Below, piece by piece: positions 21,233 to 29,572 of a stretch of 64,000 nucleotides of DNA. The notes beneath the pieces are model-generated. The model did no database searches. It saw nothing but the letters and a program-made list of their open reading frames with translations, and had not been told where the DNA came from. The translations under genes were made by a program, and so were the position numbers. The stretch covers positions 61,968-125,967 of the forward strand of contig MGZB01000055.1 in assembly GCA_001801995.1 (NCBI GenBank), read 5' to 3'. Each line of letters opens with the position of its first letter. Position 1 is the first letter of the stretch. Origin of the DNA: Gammaproteobacteria bacterium RIFOXYD12_FULL_61_37 (lineage in GTDB: Bacteria > Pseudomonadota > Gammaproteobacteria > Chromatiales > Chromatiaceae).

Positions 21233-21595
21233 ATGGCAATGAAACCCACCACCATCGATGAATACCTTTCAGGTATCAGCGAAGACAAACGGGCCGCGCT
21301 TGAGCAACTGCGAAAAGTCATTGCAGCCGCAGCGCCGAAGGCCGAAGAGTGCATCAGCTATCAACTTCCCGCGTTTCGCCTTGATGGGAAACTACTGGTG
21401 GCGTTCGGGGCGGCAGCACACCACTGCGCCCTTTATCCAATGAGTGCTTTCTGCGTGGAAGCCCATGCAAGTGAGCTCAAAGATTACAAAACCAGTAAAG
21501 GCACCATTCAGTTTCAGGCGGAGCAACCTTTGCCGGCGGCTCTTGTGCGGAAGTTGGTGAAGGCACGTATCGCAGAGAATCGCGCTGCTGAATGA
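21233..21595 (+). CDS. DUF1801 (YdhG-like) protein in a gene cassette
   Basis: A 120-aa protein of the DUF1801/YdhG family: TTIDEYLSGISEDKRAALEQLRKVI, then ECISYQLPAFRLDGKLLVAFGA, CALYPMSAF and the C-terminal KGTIQFQAEQPLPAALVRKLVKAR. I chose the ATG at 21233 because GGAG lies eight bases upstream and the family begins near MKPTTIDEY. The gene sits exactly between two attC-like sites, so it is a mobile integron cassette. The family is common in cassette arrays; its biochemical role is unclear. Confidence 0.85.
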   Translation: MAMKPTTIDEYLSGISEDKRAALEQLRKVIAAAAPKAEECISYQLPAFRLDGKLLVAFGAAAHHCALYPMSAFCVEAHASELKDYKTSKGTIQFQAEQPLPAALVRKLVKARIAENRAAE

Positions 21596-21632
21596 ACAGC
21601 TTCCGCAACAACATCATGTATTTCGCCGCGTC

Positions 21633-21704
21633 GTCCAACCCGGCGTTGCAGGGGACGCTGCTCGATAAAGCGTTGTATAGCGCCCCTGAACTTGAACGTT
21701 ATGC
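21633..21704 (+). other. attC-like recombination site 2
   Basis: Outer boxes are GTCCAAC (21633-21639) and GTTATGC (21698-21704). The inner arms CAGGGGACGCT (21649-21659) and AGCGCCCCTG (21679-21688) pair over ten bases with a single unpaired A in the left arm, the extrahelical base that marks attC bottom-strand recombination. The site begins 38 bp after the DUF1801 stop codon. Confidence 0.8.
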
Positions 21705-21725
21705 ATAAACGAAACGGTGATTTCC

Positions 21726-21803
21726 ATGCTTGATTCAGCAATAGAAAAGTTGATCTATGGACATCCCGTTAAGAAAGCATTAGAGGGAACATTTTCCAAT
21801 TAA
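21726..21803 (+). other. Short frame after attC 2 (25 aa), possible cassette remnant
   Basis: A 25-codon frame from ATG 21726 to TAA 21803 (MLDSAIEKLIYGHPVKKALE and five more residues). No good ribosome site and no further attC follow. It may be the remnant of a third cassette; I do not recognise it. Confidence 0.25.
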
Positions 21804-21853
21804 TCATCTAGCCGATTCGCCCTGGGGATGACCATGGCACGGGGCTCCCGGAA

Positions 21854-21898
21854 TTCCATCCTTGGACCCTTTGCCGGTGCATCCCTGCACCACTTCTC
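21854..21898 (+). repeat. Short dispersed repeat GGTGCATCCCTGCACC, copy 1
   Basis: TTCCATCCTT, then a variable stretch, then CCGGTGCATCCCTGCACC and ACTTCTC. The same arrangement occurs at 47032-47077. The core GGTGCA/TGCACC is a small palindrome. Both copies lie at the 3' end of a minus-strand gene. Confidence 0.6.
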
Positions 21899-21936
21899 GC
21901 TACGCTCCTTCCGGGCTACGGGCTAAAGTCTTTGAC

Positions 21937-22119
21937 CTACTTGTTGGTATTGATGCCCAACAGGGGATAGAAGGGACAGAAGTTGATCAGGCCAGTGGCC
22001 AAAGGCACCACGCCGATATAGCCCCAGATGGGCAGAACACCCAGCGCAGTCGCGGCGATCAACGCCACACCGACCACAATTCGCAGGATTCGATCGATAC
22101 CGCCAACGTTTTTTTGCAT
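21937..22119 (-). CDS. DUF2892 membrane protein (YgaP-like transmembrane part)
   Basis: A 60-aa protein with signature MQKNVGGIDRILRIVVGVALI near the start, a second hydrophobic stretch (LGVLPIWGYIGVVPLATGL) and the conserved end INFCPFYPLLGINTNK. These are the two helices and the CP motif of DUF2892, also found at the C-terminus of the rhodanese YgaP. It lies 76 bp downstream of the Crp/Fnr-type regulator gene on the same strand; this pairing often accompanies sulfur or redox stress responses. Confidence 0.9.
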   Translation of the reverse strand: MQKNVGGIDRILRIVVGVALIAATALGVLPIWGYIGVVPLATGLINFCPFYPLLGINTNK

Positions 22120-22195
22120 AGCCTTGGTCTCTCTAGGTTAGGGAATGGAGCAGCTAGATAATAGTTGAGCCAGGTTGGTAAGGTAAGTAACTAAA

Positions 22196-22867
22196 TCACC
22201 GAGCTGGCGACTTGGCCAACCCTCGCAAGGCGTTGCGATCCAACAACAGGATATGGCCCCGGCCCAGCTCCACCCAGTCGTGGCGCTCGAACTCCTTCAA
22301 CAGGCGGCTCACCACTTCCCGCGCCGTGCCCAGTTCCCTGGCCAGATCCTGGTGGGTGATCTCGATCCCGTCCGAGGCACCGGCCATCTGATCCAAGGCC
22401 GAGGCCAGACGGCCGTCCATGCGGCCAAAGGCCACGGCATCGATCAGCAACACGAGCCCGGCGATCCGCTCGCCATAGGAGGCAAACACGAATTCCCGGA
22501 AACAGGGTGAACTGGCCAGTGCCTGCTGGAACAGCACCCTCGGCAAGGCCACAGCCCTCACATCGGTCTCCGCGATCCCCTCGGCGCAATAACTCTCGCC
22601 CGAAAGCAGGCAGGATGTCGTCAGCACGCAAGACTGCCCCGATTCCACCCGGTAAAGCACGATCTCCCGCCCCGACTCCGACAGCTTCTGCACCCGGACA
22701 GCCCCCTCCAGCACCAGCAGATAATTCTGGCAGCAGCCACCCGCATGGAATATCTGGGTCCCCACCGGCACCACCAAAGGCAACGCCTGCTCCGCCAGCA
22801 AACGCCGGATCGGCTCGTCCAGCCCCCTCAATGCAGGAAAGGTATCGACCCAGTCAGCTTGTTCCAT
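22196..22867 (-). CDS. Crp/Fnr family transcriptional regulator
   Basis: A 223-aa regulator with an N-terminal cyclic-nucleotide-binding-like beta-roll (GTQIFHAGGCCQNYLLVLEGAVRVQ, then GREIVLYRVESGQSCVLTTSCLLS) and a C-terminal winged helix (ITHQDLARELGTAREVVSRLLKEFE). Cysteines in AGGCC, SCVLTTSC and YCAE may sense redox or bind a cofactor, but the N-terminal Fnr cluster motif is absent. I chose the ATG at 22867 over the TTG at 22873. It probably controls the DUF2892 gene downstream. Confidence 0.9.
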   Translation of the reverse strand: MEQADWVDTFPALRGLDEPIRRLLAEQALPLVVPVGTQIFHAGGCCQNYLLVLEGAVRVQKLSESGREIVLYRVESGQSCVLTTSCLLSGESYCAEGIAETDVRAVALPRVLFQQALASSPCFREFVFASYGERIAGLVLLIDAVAFGRMDGRLASALDQMAGASDGIEITHQDLARELGTAREVVSRLLKEFERHDWVELGRGHILLLDRNALRGLAKSPAR

Positions 22868-23028
22868 GTTCAAAACCCTATGATCGCGGGATACGCCACA
22901 AGACTATCCCGAATCAGGTCTGGAAACTCAAATCCTTGACCGCCCATCGCCCCTGAACCAGGCCGCGGCATTCTATCGGCAGACGTTGTCCCCCGTTGGC
23001 CGCTTGAGTCTTCAATCCGAAGCGCCAT

Positions 23029-23967
23029 TCACCCCGCCCCCAACGCCTTCTCCTTCAATTCGCGGAACTGGCTGCTGAGGCGGCTGAGCTTTTCGTCCCA
23101 TTCCGGGTTTGGGCGCTGGCCCTCGATCAGTTTGAAGTAAGCCTGCATGAGGGCTGCGACGGCGAAGGGTTCGAGCAAGGCGGCCTTGAAGCTCCAGGCG
23201 AAGACGATGGCGACGGGCACGGCCCAGGGCGCGAGCCCCTGGGAGATGAAACCGACGAGGACGGCCACCGGGCCGAGGATCAGCAGAAAGATGAGCAGCG
23301 CCAGTCCGTATTGGATGATCATGAGGAAGAAGGCATTCTTCAGCATGGCCTTGTAATTCTGGGCGTAGAGAATCAGGCCGTCCTTGCCGGCGGCCCAGGG
23401 GTTGGTGGATTCGGTGCGCAGGCTGTAGGCGAGGATGATTTCGTCAACGTAAGTCAGCGAGAGATTCAGCACCCGCTGGACCATGCGCATCAGCCCCTCC
23501 AGCGCCGGGATGGGCAGCAGAAAAGAGATGGTCATAAGCAGCCCGTTCACCGCACGCAGCACCCCCTTGACGATCTGGTCCAGCAGGAAAAGGCTGGAAG
23601 CCTCGGCGAAGCGCTGGCGCACGATGCCCTGGGCGTAGTCGATCTGTCCCTTGCCGCCGGGCAGCGTCTCTCCCTGCAACACCTTCACCAGCACCGCGAT
23701 GTGGCCGGCCTTGACCAGGTAGAGCAGGTATTCGCGCGCCCAGTAGAGGACCCCGCTGACCGCGCCGAAGCCCAGTATCCCGCCGATACCCGCACCGCTG
23801 CCGGGGTCGCCGGCAAAGGCGGTGAAGGCGTATCCCAGCCCTGCGCCCGTGCCTATGCCGAGGGCGTAGGCCAGGCCGATACCGATATAGATCAGCAGGC
23901 GGAACAGGATGAAGGGAAATGTGGCGCGCATGGCGGCGAGGGTCTTGAAGGTGTCGAAATCCCACAT
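23029..23967 (-). CDS. Polytopic membrane protein, unknown function
   Basis: A 312-aa protein with several hydrophobic segments: about 20-55 (FILFRLLIYIGIGLAYALG), 60-75, 135-160, 225-245 (IIQYGLALLIFLLILGPVAVLV) and 255-285. Gly-rich turns (GIGTGAGLGYAFTAFAGDPG) lie between the first two. The C-terminus is a charged helix (EKLSRLSSQFRELKEKALG). I do not recognise a named family. It lies upstream of the Crp gene on the same strand with about 160 bp between, and 46 bp after the GGDEF-EAL gene's 3' end, so it may be transcribed with that gene. Confidence 0.8.
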   Translation of the reverse strand: MWDFDTFKTLAAMRATFPFILFRLLIYIGIGLAYALGIGTGAGLGYAFTAFAGDPGSGAGIGGILGFGAVSGVLYWAREYLLYLVKAGHIAVLVKVLQGETLPGGKGQIDYAQGIVRQRFAEASSLFLLDQIVKGVLRAVNGLLMTISFLLPIPALEGLMRMVQRVLNLSLTYVDEIILAYSLRTESTNPWAAGKDGLILYAQNYKAMLKNAFFLMIIQYGLALLIFLLILGPVAVLVGFISQGLAPWAVPVAIVFAWSFKAALLEPFAVAALMQAYFKLIEGQRPNPEWDEKLSRLSSQFRELKEKALGAG

Positions 23968-24013
23968 GGATTGGTTCCTCCGGTCAGAGTGCTGGGCCGC
24001 GCGACCCAGTTGG

Positions 24014-26434
24014 CTAGGGCAAAGGCTCGGGCCTCGCGATGGCGAAGCCTTGGACGAAATCGACGCCGAGTTTTTCCAGTTCCTCCTTGATGGCCTCGCT
24101 TTCCACGAATTCGGCGATGGTCCGTTTACCCAGCACTTGGGCGATGTCGTTGATGGAACGCACCATGGCCAGGTCGATGGGGTCGTTCAGCATGTCGCGG
24201 ACGAAGGTGCCGTCGATCTTGAGGAAGTCCACCGCCAGGTTTTTCAGGTAGCCGAAGGAGGACATGCCGCTGCCGAAATCGTCCAGGGCGAAGCGGCAGC
24301 CCAGGCCCTTGAGCTTGCCGATGAAGCGGACCGCCACTTCCAGGTTGGAGACGGCGGCGGTCTCGGTGATTTCGAAACAGATCTTCTCCGGGGGGATGGC
24401 GAACTCTTCCAGGATGCGGGTCACGCAGTCGCCGAAGTTATCTTCGCTGAGGGTATGCCCGGACAGGTTGATGGTGGCGAAGTCGAGCCGCTGAAGTTCG
24501 CCGGGATGGGCGGCGAGCCAGGCACAGGCATTGCGCACCACCCAGCGGTCGATGGCGGGCATCAGTCCGTAGCGTTCGGCCGGGGCCAGGAAAGCCCCCG
24601 GCGCCAGCAGGACGCGGTCCCAGAGGCGGATCAGGAATTCGAAGCGCAACGGCCTGTCGGGCATCTCTTCCTTCAGGGCGACGATGGACTGGCGGTAAAG
24701 CTGGAAGCGGTTTTCTTCCAGGCCGCTCTTGATCCGTTCGACCCAGTCCATCTCCTCGCGCCGCCGGGCCAGTTCCAGGTCGTTGGGCGAGTAGATCTGG
24801 ATGCGGTTGCGGCCCTGTTCCTTGGCGGTGTAGCAGGCCGCGTCGGCGGCGCTCATGATCTCGGTGTAGGTCTCGCCGCCGTGGATGGGGACGACGCCGA
24901 TGCTGATGCCGACGGTATAGCGCCGTTCGTCCCAGAAGAATTGGAAGGATTCGACCGCCTTCAATATGGCCTCGGCGACCCGTTGCGCCGCCTTCAGCGA
25001 ACAGTATTCCAGCAAGACGCCGAATTCGTCGCCCCCCAGCCGGGCCAGGGTGTCGCTGATGCGTACCTCGTTTTTCAGCATCTGGCTCAACTGCCGCAGC
25101 AGTTCGTCCCCGGCGACATGGCCCGAGGTGTCGTTGACCACCTTGAACTGATCCAGGTCCATGTAGAGCAGGCAGTGCTCGCCCTGGGCCTCCGCCAGCA
25201 CCCGCTGCATGCGGCGTTCGAACTCTCGCCGGTTGAACAGGTCGGTCAGGGCGTCGTGGCTGGCCTGGTGGCTGAGCTTCCTTTCCATCTCCTGGGCCGA
25301 GGTCAGGTCCCGCAGGAAGGCGGTGTAGATGGTTTCATGCCCCAGTCCATCCTGGGTGATGATGAGTTCCACCGGGAAGCAGCGGCCGTCGGCATGCTGC
25401 GCCGATACCTCGAAACGCCGGTTCAGGGCGCTCAGGGCGCCTCCCTGTTGCAGCCGGATCATGCCTTCCAGGTGCCGCTCCCGCTTGTCCTCCGGAATCA
25501 ACAGCCCGGCCAGATTGCGCCCTAGCATCTCCGTCCGCCGGTAGCCGAAGGTCTTTTCCGCCGCCGGGTTGAACTCCTGGATGCGTCCGGCGCTGTCGAT
25601 GGAGATGATGCAGTCGAGGGCGGCGTCGAGGATGGATGCCTTGCGCGCCTCGCTCTGGCTGAGCCGGTCGACGATCTGACGCTGGGCCTCCTGCTGCTTC
25701 GCCATCTGCCAGTAGCGGATGTTGATCCCGAGGACGCCCAGCAGCCAGAGGCTGGCAAAGATGGCGAGCACCCGGTGGATGTTTCCTTCCTGGATCGCCA
25801 GGTATCCCGCCATGGGCAAGGCCACGCCGACGGCGCCGCCGATGCCGCCGAGCGTCCAGCCCTGATGCCCGTGACAGAGCAGGCAGCCCGGCTCGACCTT
25901 CAGCGGGCGCATCAGGCGGAGATGGGGTTTGCCGGCGATGCCGCTGAACTCGAACACCTCCTCCGCGCCCTGATGGAAACGGGCCAGGGCCTTACGCTCC
26001 CAGTCGTCGGGGGCATTTTCCGGCCGCAAGGGATCAGTATTGGTGATGCGTCCGGCGACCCCGTAGAGGTTGCCGAAATGCTCGTCCATCTGGCGCACCA
26101 TGGTGGCCGGATTGATCAGGGTCAGCCGATTGCCGGAAGGGGTGGTCAGATCCCGCTCGGGGATGTGCGCCATGTATTTGTCGGGCTGATGCATGGCCGA
26201 GACCGGCACGTAGATGCGCCCGTGGCTGGTGGCCCAGAGGCGGAAGGCGCTGTCCTTGAAGAAATGGGCGCGCGCCTCGGCGGTCGCCAGCGCCAGGGTG
26301 TTGTCGCGGATCTTGGCGCTTTCCCAAAACCCCAGCGCCAGAAAACCCAGGGACCAGATCAGCCCAAGGAGCAGCGCGGAGCGCCTGAGACTGTTTTTCT
26401 CGACCTCGCCAAAACCTTCGCTTGTCAGGCCCAT
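24014..26434 (-). CDS. Haem-sensing diguanylate cyclase/phosphodiesterase (DUF3365-PAS-GGDEF-EAL)
   Basis: An 806-aa inner-membrane c-di-GMP enzyme. A first transmembrane helix (about 20-38) leads to a periplasmic DUF3365/Tll0287-like sensor that contains a CLLCH haem-c motif (184-188). A second helix (about 219-239) is followed by a PAS domain (about 265-385), a GGDEF domain with intact RLGGDEFGVLL, and an EAL domain. The EAL motif reads EFLIRL, with the downstream INLSG, ITETAAVSN, DDFGSG and LKIDG all present, so both activities may be intact. It is likely a redox, NO or CO responsive switch for biofilm or motility; the ligand is unknown. Confidence 0.92.
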   Translation of the reverse strand: MGLTSEGFGEVEKNSLRRSALLLGLIWSLGFLALGFWESAKIRDNTLALATAEARAHFFKDSAFRLWATSHGRIYVPVSAMHQPDKYMAHIPERDLTTPSGNRLTLINPATMVRQMDEHFGNLYGVAGRITNTDPLRPENAPDDWERKALARFHQGAEEVFEFSGIAGKPHLRLMRPLKVEPGCLLCHGHQGWTLGGIGGAVGVALPMAGYLAIQEGNIHRVLAIFASLWLLGVLGINIRYWQMAKQQEAQRQIVDRLSQSEARKASILDAALDCIISIDSAGRIQEFNPAAEKTFGYRRTEMLGRNLAGLLIPEDKRERHLEGMIRLQQGGALSALNRRFEVSAQHADGRCFPVELIITQDGLGHETIYTAFLRDLTSAQEMERKLSHQASHDALTDLFNRREFERRMQRVLAEAQGEHCLLYMDLDQFKVVNDTSGHVAGDELLRQLSQMLKNEVRISDTLARLGGDEFGVLLEYCSLKAAQRVAEAILKAVESFQFFWDERRYTVGISIGVVPIHGGETYTEIMSAADAACYTAKEQGRNRIQIYSPNDLELARRREEMDWVERIKSGLEENRFQLYRQSIVALKEEMPDRPLRFEFLIRLWDRVLLAPGAFLAPAERYGLMPAIDRWVVRNACAWLAAHPGELQRLDFATINLSGHTLSEDNFGDCVTRILEEFAIPPEKICFEITETAAVSNLEVAVRFIGKLKGLGCRFALDDFGSGMSSFGYLKNLAVDFLKIDGTFVRDMLNDPIDLAMVRSINDIAQVLGKRTIAEFVESEAIKEELEKLGVDFVQGFAIARPEPLP

Positions 26435-26521
26435 TATCTCGATCGCGGGTGATAGGAATGAGGTAAAGGCTAGACCAGGACCTGCCTCCGGTCTACGGAA
26501 CGGATCATTGACAGGGGGCTG

Positions 26522-28444
26522 TTAGGGCAAATCGAAATAATTGGGCGCCTTTCCCGGCTCGCTTCTGGGTTCGTTGAAAATAGGCATCCCGATGATTTCG
26601 GGCTCGGGGCCGAGCAGATTCGCGGTACTGGCGCTGGCGGACACCAGTTGCGCCCTTTTCCTTGCCTGGGCCTCCTTCGGCAATTCAGAAAGGGCAGGCT
26701 GAAACGGCCCGTCCAGGGCGGCCAGCAGTTGGGCGTCCCGTTTGTAGATGTCCTCCCGGAATGAAACCTCGTTTTCCGCCGCTACTGCCGTGCTGTACTG
26801 GATGAGTATGGGCAGGGGGGTTTCCAGGTTGGTCTGGGTGGTATTGCCCGTGGCCAGGACCTTGTCGATCCTCGCCCGGTCCCATCCTTGCCGCGCCAGC
26901 AGGTGTTCGGCGAGGTAGAAGGGATCCCTCAGACGGATGCAGCCGTTGCTGGTGGTCCGCTCCTGTTTCGTGAAGAGATCGCGGTGGTTGGTGTCGTGCA
27001 GGAACACCGAAAACTTGTTGGGGAACATGAACTTCACCAGGCCCAGGGCATTGCCGTTGCCCGGCGGCTGGCGGACGGTGAAGGGCATTTTCGACAAGGA
27101 TTCCCAGTCGATGGAGTAGGGGTTGATGGGATTCCCTTTATCGTCCAGGAGCTGATAGCCCTTTTTATCCAGATAAGAGGCATCCAGCTTCAGGCTCGGC
27201 AGTATGGTGCGGCGGTTGATGCCGGGGGGCACCGACCAGGTGGGGTTGAAAATGACGTGTTCGATCTGGTCCCGGAAAATGGGCGTCTTGGTCATCCTTT
27301 GGCCGACCTGCACCCGTTCCTGCCATTGGACCTCCTGTCCCTTCATCCAGAAGATGGCGAAACCCGCCACATCCACGATCAGGTGTTCGTCCAGATCCTT
27401 GGCGAAATACCAGCGCTGACGTTCCATGTTGAGGCGCAGTTGATCGATGCGCTGCTCGACCGGCACGTTCAGCGCGGCGAAGGTGGCGGGACCTATGACC
27501 GCGTTCGCCTCCAGGTTATGGCGCTGCTGGAATTTTTTGACGCCCTGCACCAGGTCCTCGTCAAACCGGATCGACTCCGTGGCGGGAGCAGCATCCGTCG
27601 CGGCCGTCTCCTGGACGGGGGGAGGCAGATCCCCCGTTATGACCAAGCGGCGCCTGATCAGCGGGATACGGCTATCGCTGCCGCCCGGTTTGATGCTTTT
27701 CCCCGCCGGGACCGGGGACCAGCCACCGGCCTCCTTGATCTGCCGGTATTGGCCCAGGGCCACCTTCAGCCATTTATAGCGATCATGCTGCGGCCTGGCC
27801 CCGTTGAAGGCCTCGTCGATCCGGCCCTGTTTTATCCAGGAGAGAAGCTGCGGGATACGGTCCTTGCCGTCGCGCGCCGGGGCATAGTTGCTGTCGGCAT
27901 CCAGGCTGTCCGGATCAACCTTGCCGTATTGCAGATTGTCCAGGGCGCGCAGGCAGGCCTCGGTCAGCAGGATATCGGCCTTCGCCTGCTCCGCCGGGGA
28001 CGGCGGGGTCTGGGCCGGGGCATCGAGATAGGGCGCGATCGCCCCGAAGCGGTATTCGTCCGGATTCAACCCCTCCTCCGTCAGGCCCTTCAGGGCATCG
28101 GAGAGGGACTGTATCGCCGCCGGATTCCACAGGGGCTGCTGGCCGTTCTCCTTGTACAGACGAAGGATCAGCGGCTTGTAATAGAGGGTCATCTCGGCAC
28201 CCAGCTTGCCGAACCGCTGGCCATCCTGGGGCAGAATCTGGTTGACCAGGGCCTGAAATGAGGGCGCCTCCACGGGAGGGGCAGCCTCCGCCTGGGGAGC
28301 TGGCACTGGGGACGGGGCCGTCTCAACGGGCACAACAGCCTCCGCAAGGGGGGCAGGCTCAGCGGGCGGTGGCTCCGCGAAGGCAGTGCTCGCAGAAAAT
28401 AGAAGAAAAAGCAGCCTGTTAGCGAGCGAACAGTAATTCCACAT
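26522..28444 (-). CDS. Murein L,D-transpeptidase, YcbB/LdtD-like
   Basis: A 640-aa periplasmic enzyme forming 3-3 cross-links in peptidoglycan or a related linkage. The ATG at 28444 gives a signal peptide (NRLLFLLFSASTAFAEPP); the ten codons before it do not. A Pro/Ala/Glu-rich linker follows, then the scaffold domain (YKPLILRLYKENGQQPLWN), a peptidoglycan-binding segment (LVQGVKKFQQRHNLEANAVIGPATFAALN) and the YkuD domain with FLHDTNHRDLFTKQERTTSNGCIRLRD split around its catalytic Cys. The position before the catalytic Gly is Asn, where many relatives have Ser or His. It is divergent from the ATPase gamma-like gene. Confidence 0.92.
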   Translation of the reverse strand: MWNYCSLANRLLFLLFSASTAFAEPPPAEPAPLAEAVVPVETAPSPVPAPQAEAAPPVEAPSFQALVNQILPQDGQRFGKLGAEMTLYYKPLILRLYKENGQQPLWNPAAIQSLSDALKGLTEEGLNPDEYRFGAIAPYLDAPAQTPPSPAEQAKADILLTEACLRALDNLQYGKVDPDSLDADSNYAPARDGKDRIPQLLSWIKQGRIDEAFNGARPQHDRYKWLKVALGQYRQIKEAGGWSPVPAGKSIKPGGSDSRIPLIRRRLVITGDLPPPVQETAATDAAPATESIRFDEDLVQGVKKFQQRHNLEANAVIGPATFAALNVPVEQRIDQLRLNMERQRWYFAKDLDEHLIVDVAGFAIFWMKGQEVQWQERVQVGQRMTKTPIFRDQIEHVIFNPTWSVPPGINRRTILPSLKLDASYLDKKGYQLLDDKGNPINPYSIDWESLSKMPFTVRQPPGNGNALGLVKFMFPNKFSVFLHDTNHRDLFTKQERTTSNGCIRLRDPFYLAEHLLARQGWDRARIDKVLATGNTTQTNLETPLPILIQYSTAVAAENEVSFREDIYKRDAQLLAALDGPFQPALSELPKEAQARKRAQLVSASASTANLLGPEPEIIGMPIFNEPRSEPGKAPNYFDLP

Positions 28445-28588
28445 CGGAAAATCCCAGATATCGAGGCCAGTCAAAGAAGGTGCAAAAGGTTATCACCCAA
28501 ATGCAAATTTGGTCGAATTGAAGCGGCGGCGAAACTTCCAGCTACAATCGGCACCCATGGCTACCTTCACCTTCATACGGACTGCATC

Positions 28589-29428
28589 ATGAGCCACCGC
28601 CAGGATCTGGAGCGCCACCGCCGGGGGCTGGAGGAGATACGGGAGATCATGAACTCCATGAAGACCCTGGCCTACATGGAAACCCGCAAGCTGGCCCAGT
28701 TCCTGGATGCCCAACATGCCTCTACCCGGAGCGTCCTGGAGGCGGCGGAGGACTTTCTCGCCTTCCATCCCGAGGCCCTGCCCGAATTCCAGACCGAGGC
28801 CGAGGTCTATCTCCTGATCGGCACCGAGCGCGGCTTTTGCGGCGACTTCAACCATGCCCTGCTGCTGCGGCTGGATGAATGTTTCGCGGGACAGGACCGG
28901 GCCAATCCCATCCTGGTCGCCCTGGGCCACAAGCTGCACCTGCTGCTGGAGGGGGATGCGCGGGTCGCGGCCTTCATCGACGGCGCGGGTGTAACGGAGG
29001 AGGTCGGCGCGGTGCTGGGCCGGTTGGTGGAGGAACTCGACGCCCTGCAAGGGCAACGGGGGTTGTTCTCCCTGAAGGTCATCCATCAGATCGACAACGG
29101 CGGCAGCGTCCGGGTCCAGGAGCTGCTGCCGCCCTTCCGCCACTGCCGGGACCTGGCGCCCCGCTTCCCCCACCCGCCCCTGTTTAATCTCTCCCCGGCG
29201 TTGTTTCTGAGCGGTCTCAGGGAACAATATCTCATCACCGTCCTGCACGAGATTCTCTACAGCTCCCTCATGGCCGAGAATCACCGCCGCCTGACCCACT
29301 TGGACGGCGCCATCCGCCACCTGGACCAGACCGCCGAGGAACTGAAACACCGCTGCAACGCCCTGCGCCAGGAGGAGATCATCGAGGAGATCGAGGTGAT
29401 TTTGCTGAGCGCGGGGGAAACGGGGTAA
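28589..29428 (+). CDS. F-type/N-ATPase gamma subunit-like protein, orphan
   Basis: A 279-aa protein resembling the gamma subunit of the alternative Na+-linked N-ATPase. The N-terminal helix has EEIREIMNSMKTLAYMETRKLAQFL, the central part has LLIGTERGFCGDFNHALL, and the C-terminal helix has SLMAENHRRLTHLDGAIRHLD ending in EEIIEEIEVILLS. In N-ATPase operons this gene comes last after the other subunits. Here no other ATPase gene is near: a divergent L,D-transpeptidase lies upstream and a DEAD-box helicase downstream. It could be a relic, a relocated subunit or a regulator. Confidence 0.82.
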   Translation: MSHRQDLERHRRGLEEIREIMNSMKTLAYMETRKLAQFLDAQHASTRSVLEAAEDFLAFHPEALPEFQTEAEVYLLIGTERGFCGDFNHALLLRLDECFAGQDRANPILVALGHKLHLLLEGDARVAAFIDGAGVTEEVGAVLGRLVEELDALQGQRGLFSLKVIHQIDNGGSVRVQELLPPFRHCRDLAPRFPHPPLFNLSPALFLSGLREQYLITVLHEILYSSLMAENHRRLTHLDGAIRHLDQTAEELKHRCNALRQEEIIEEIEVILLSAGETG

Positions 29429-29572
29429 ATCGTCCGGTTTTTTCCAGACAGAACTGTTTGAAAAAGATATAATTCATGGCCTCGACTCAGTCGCCCCATT
29501 GGCCGAATCTTTTGTATCAACCCTCACAGAGCCCCCCTTTCCGGCCCTGTTTTTCCGCAAGGAACCCTTTCG

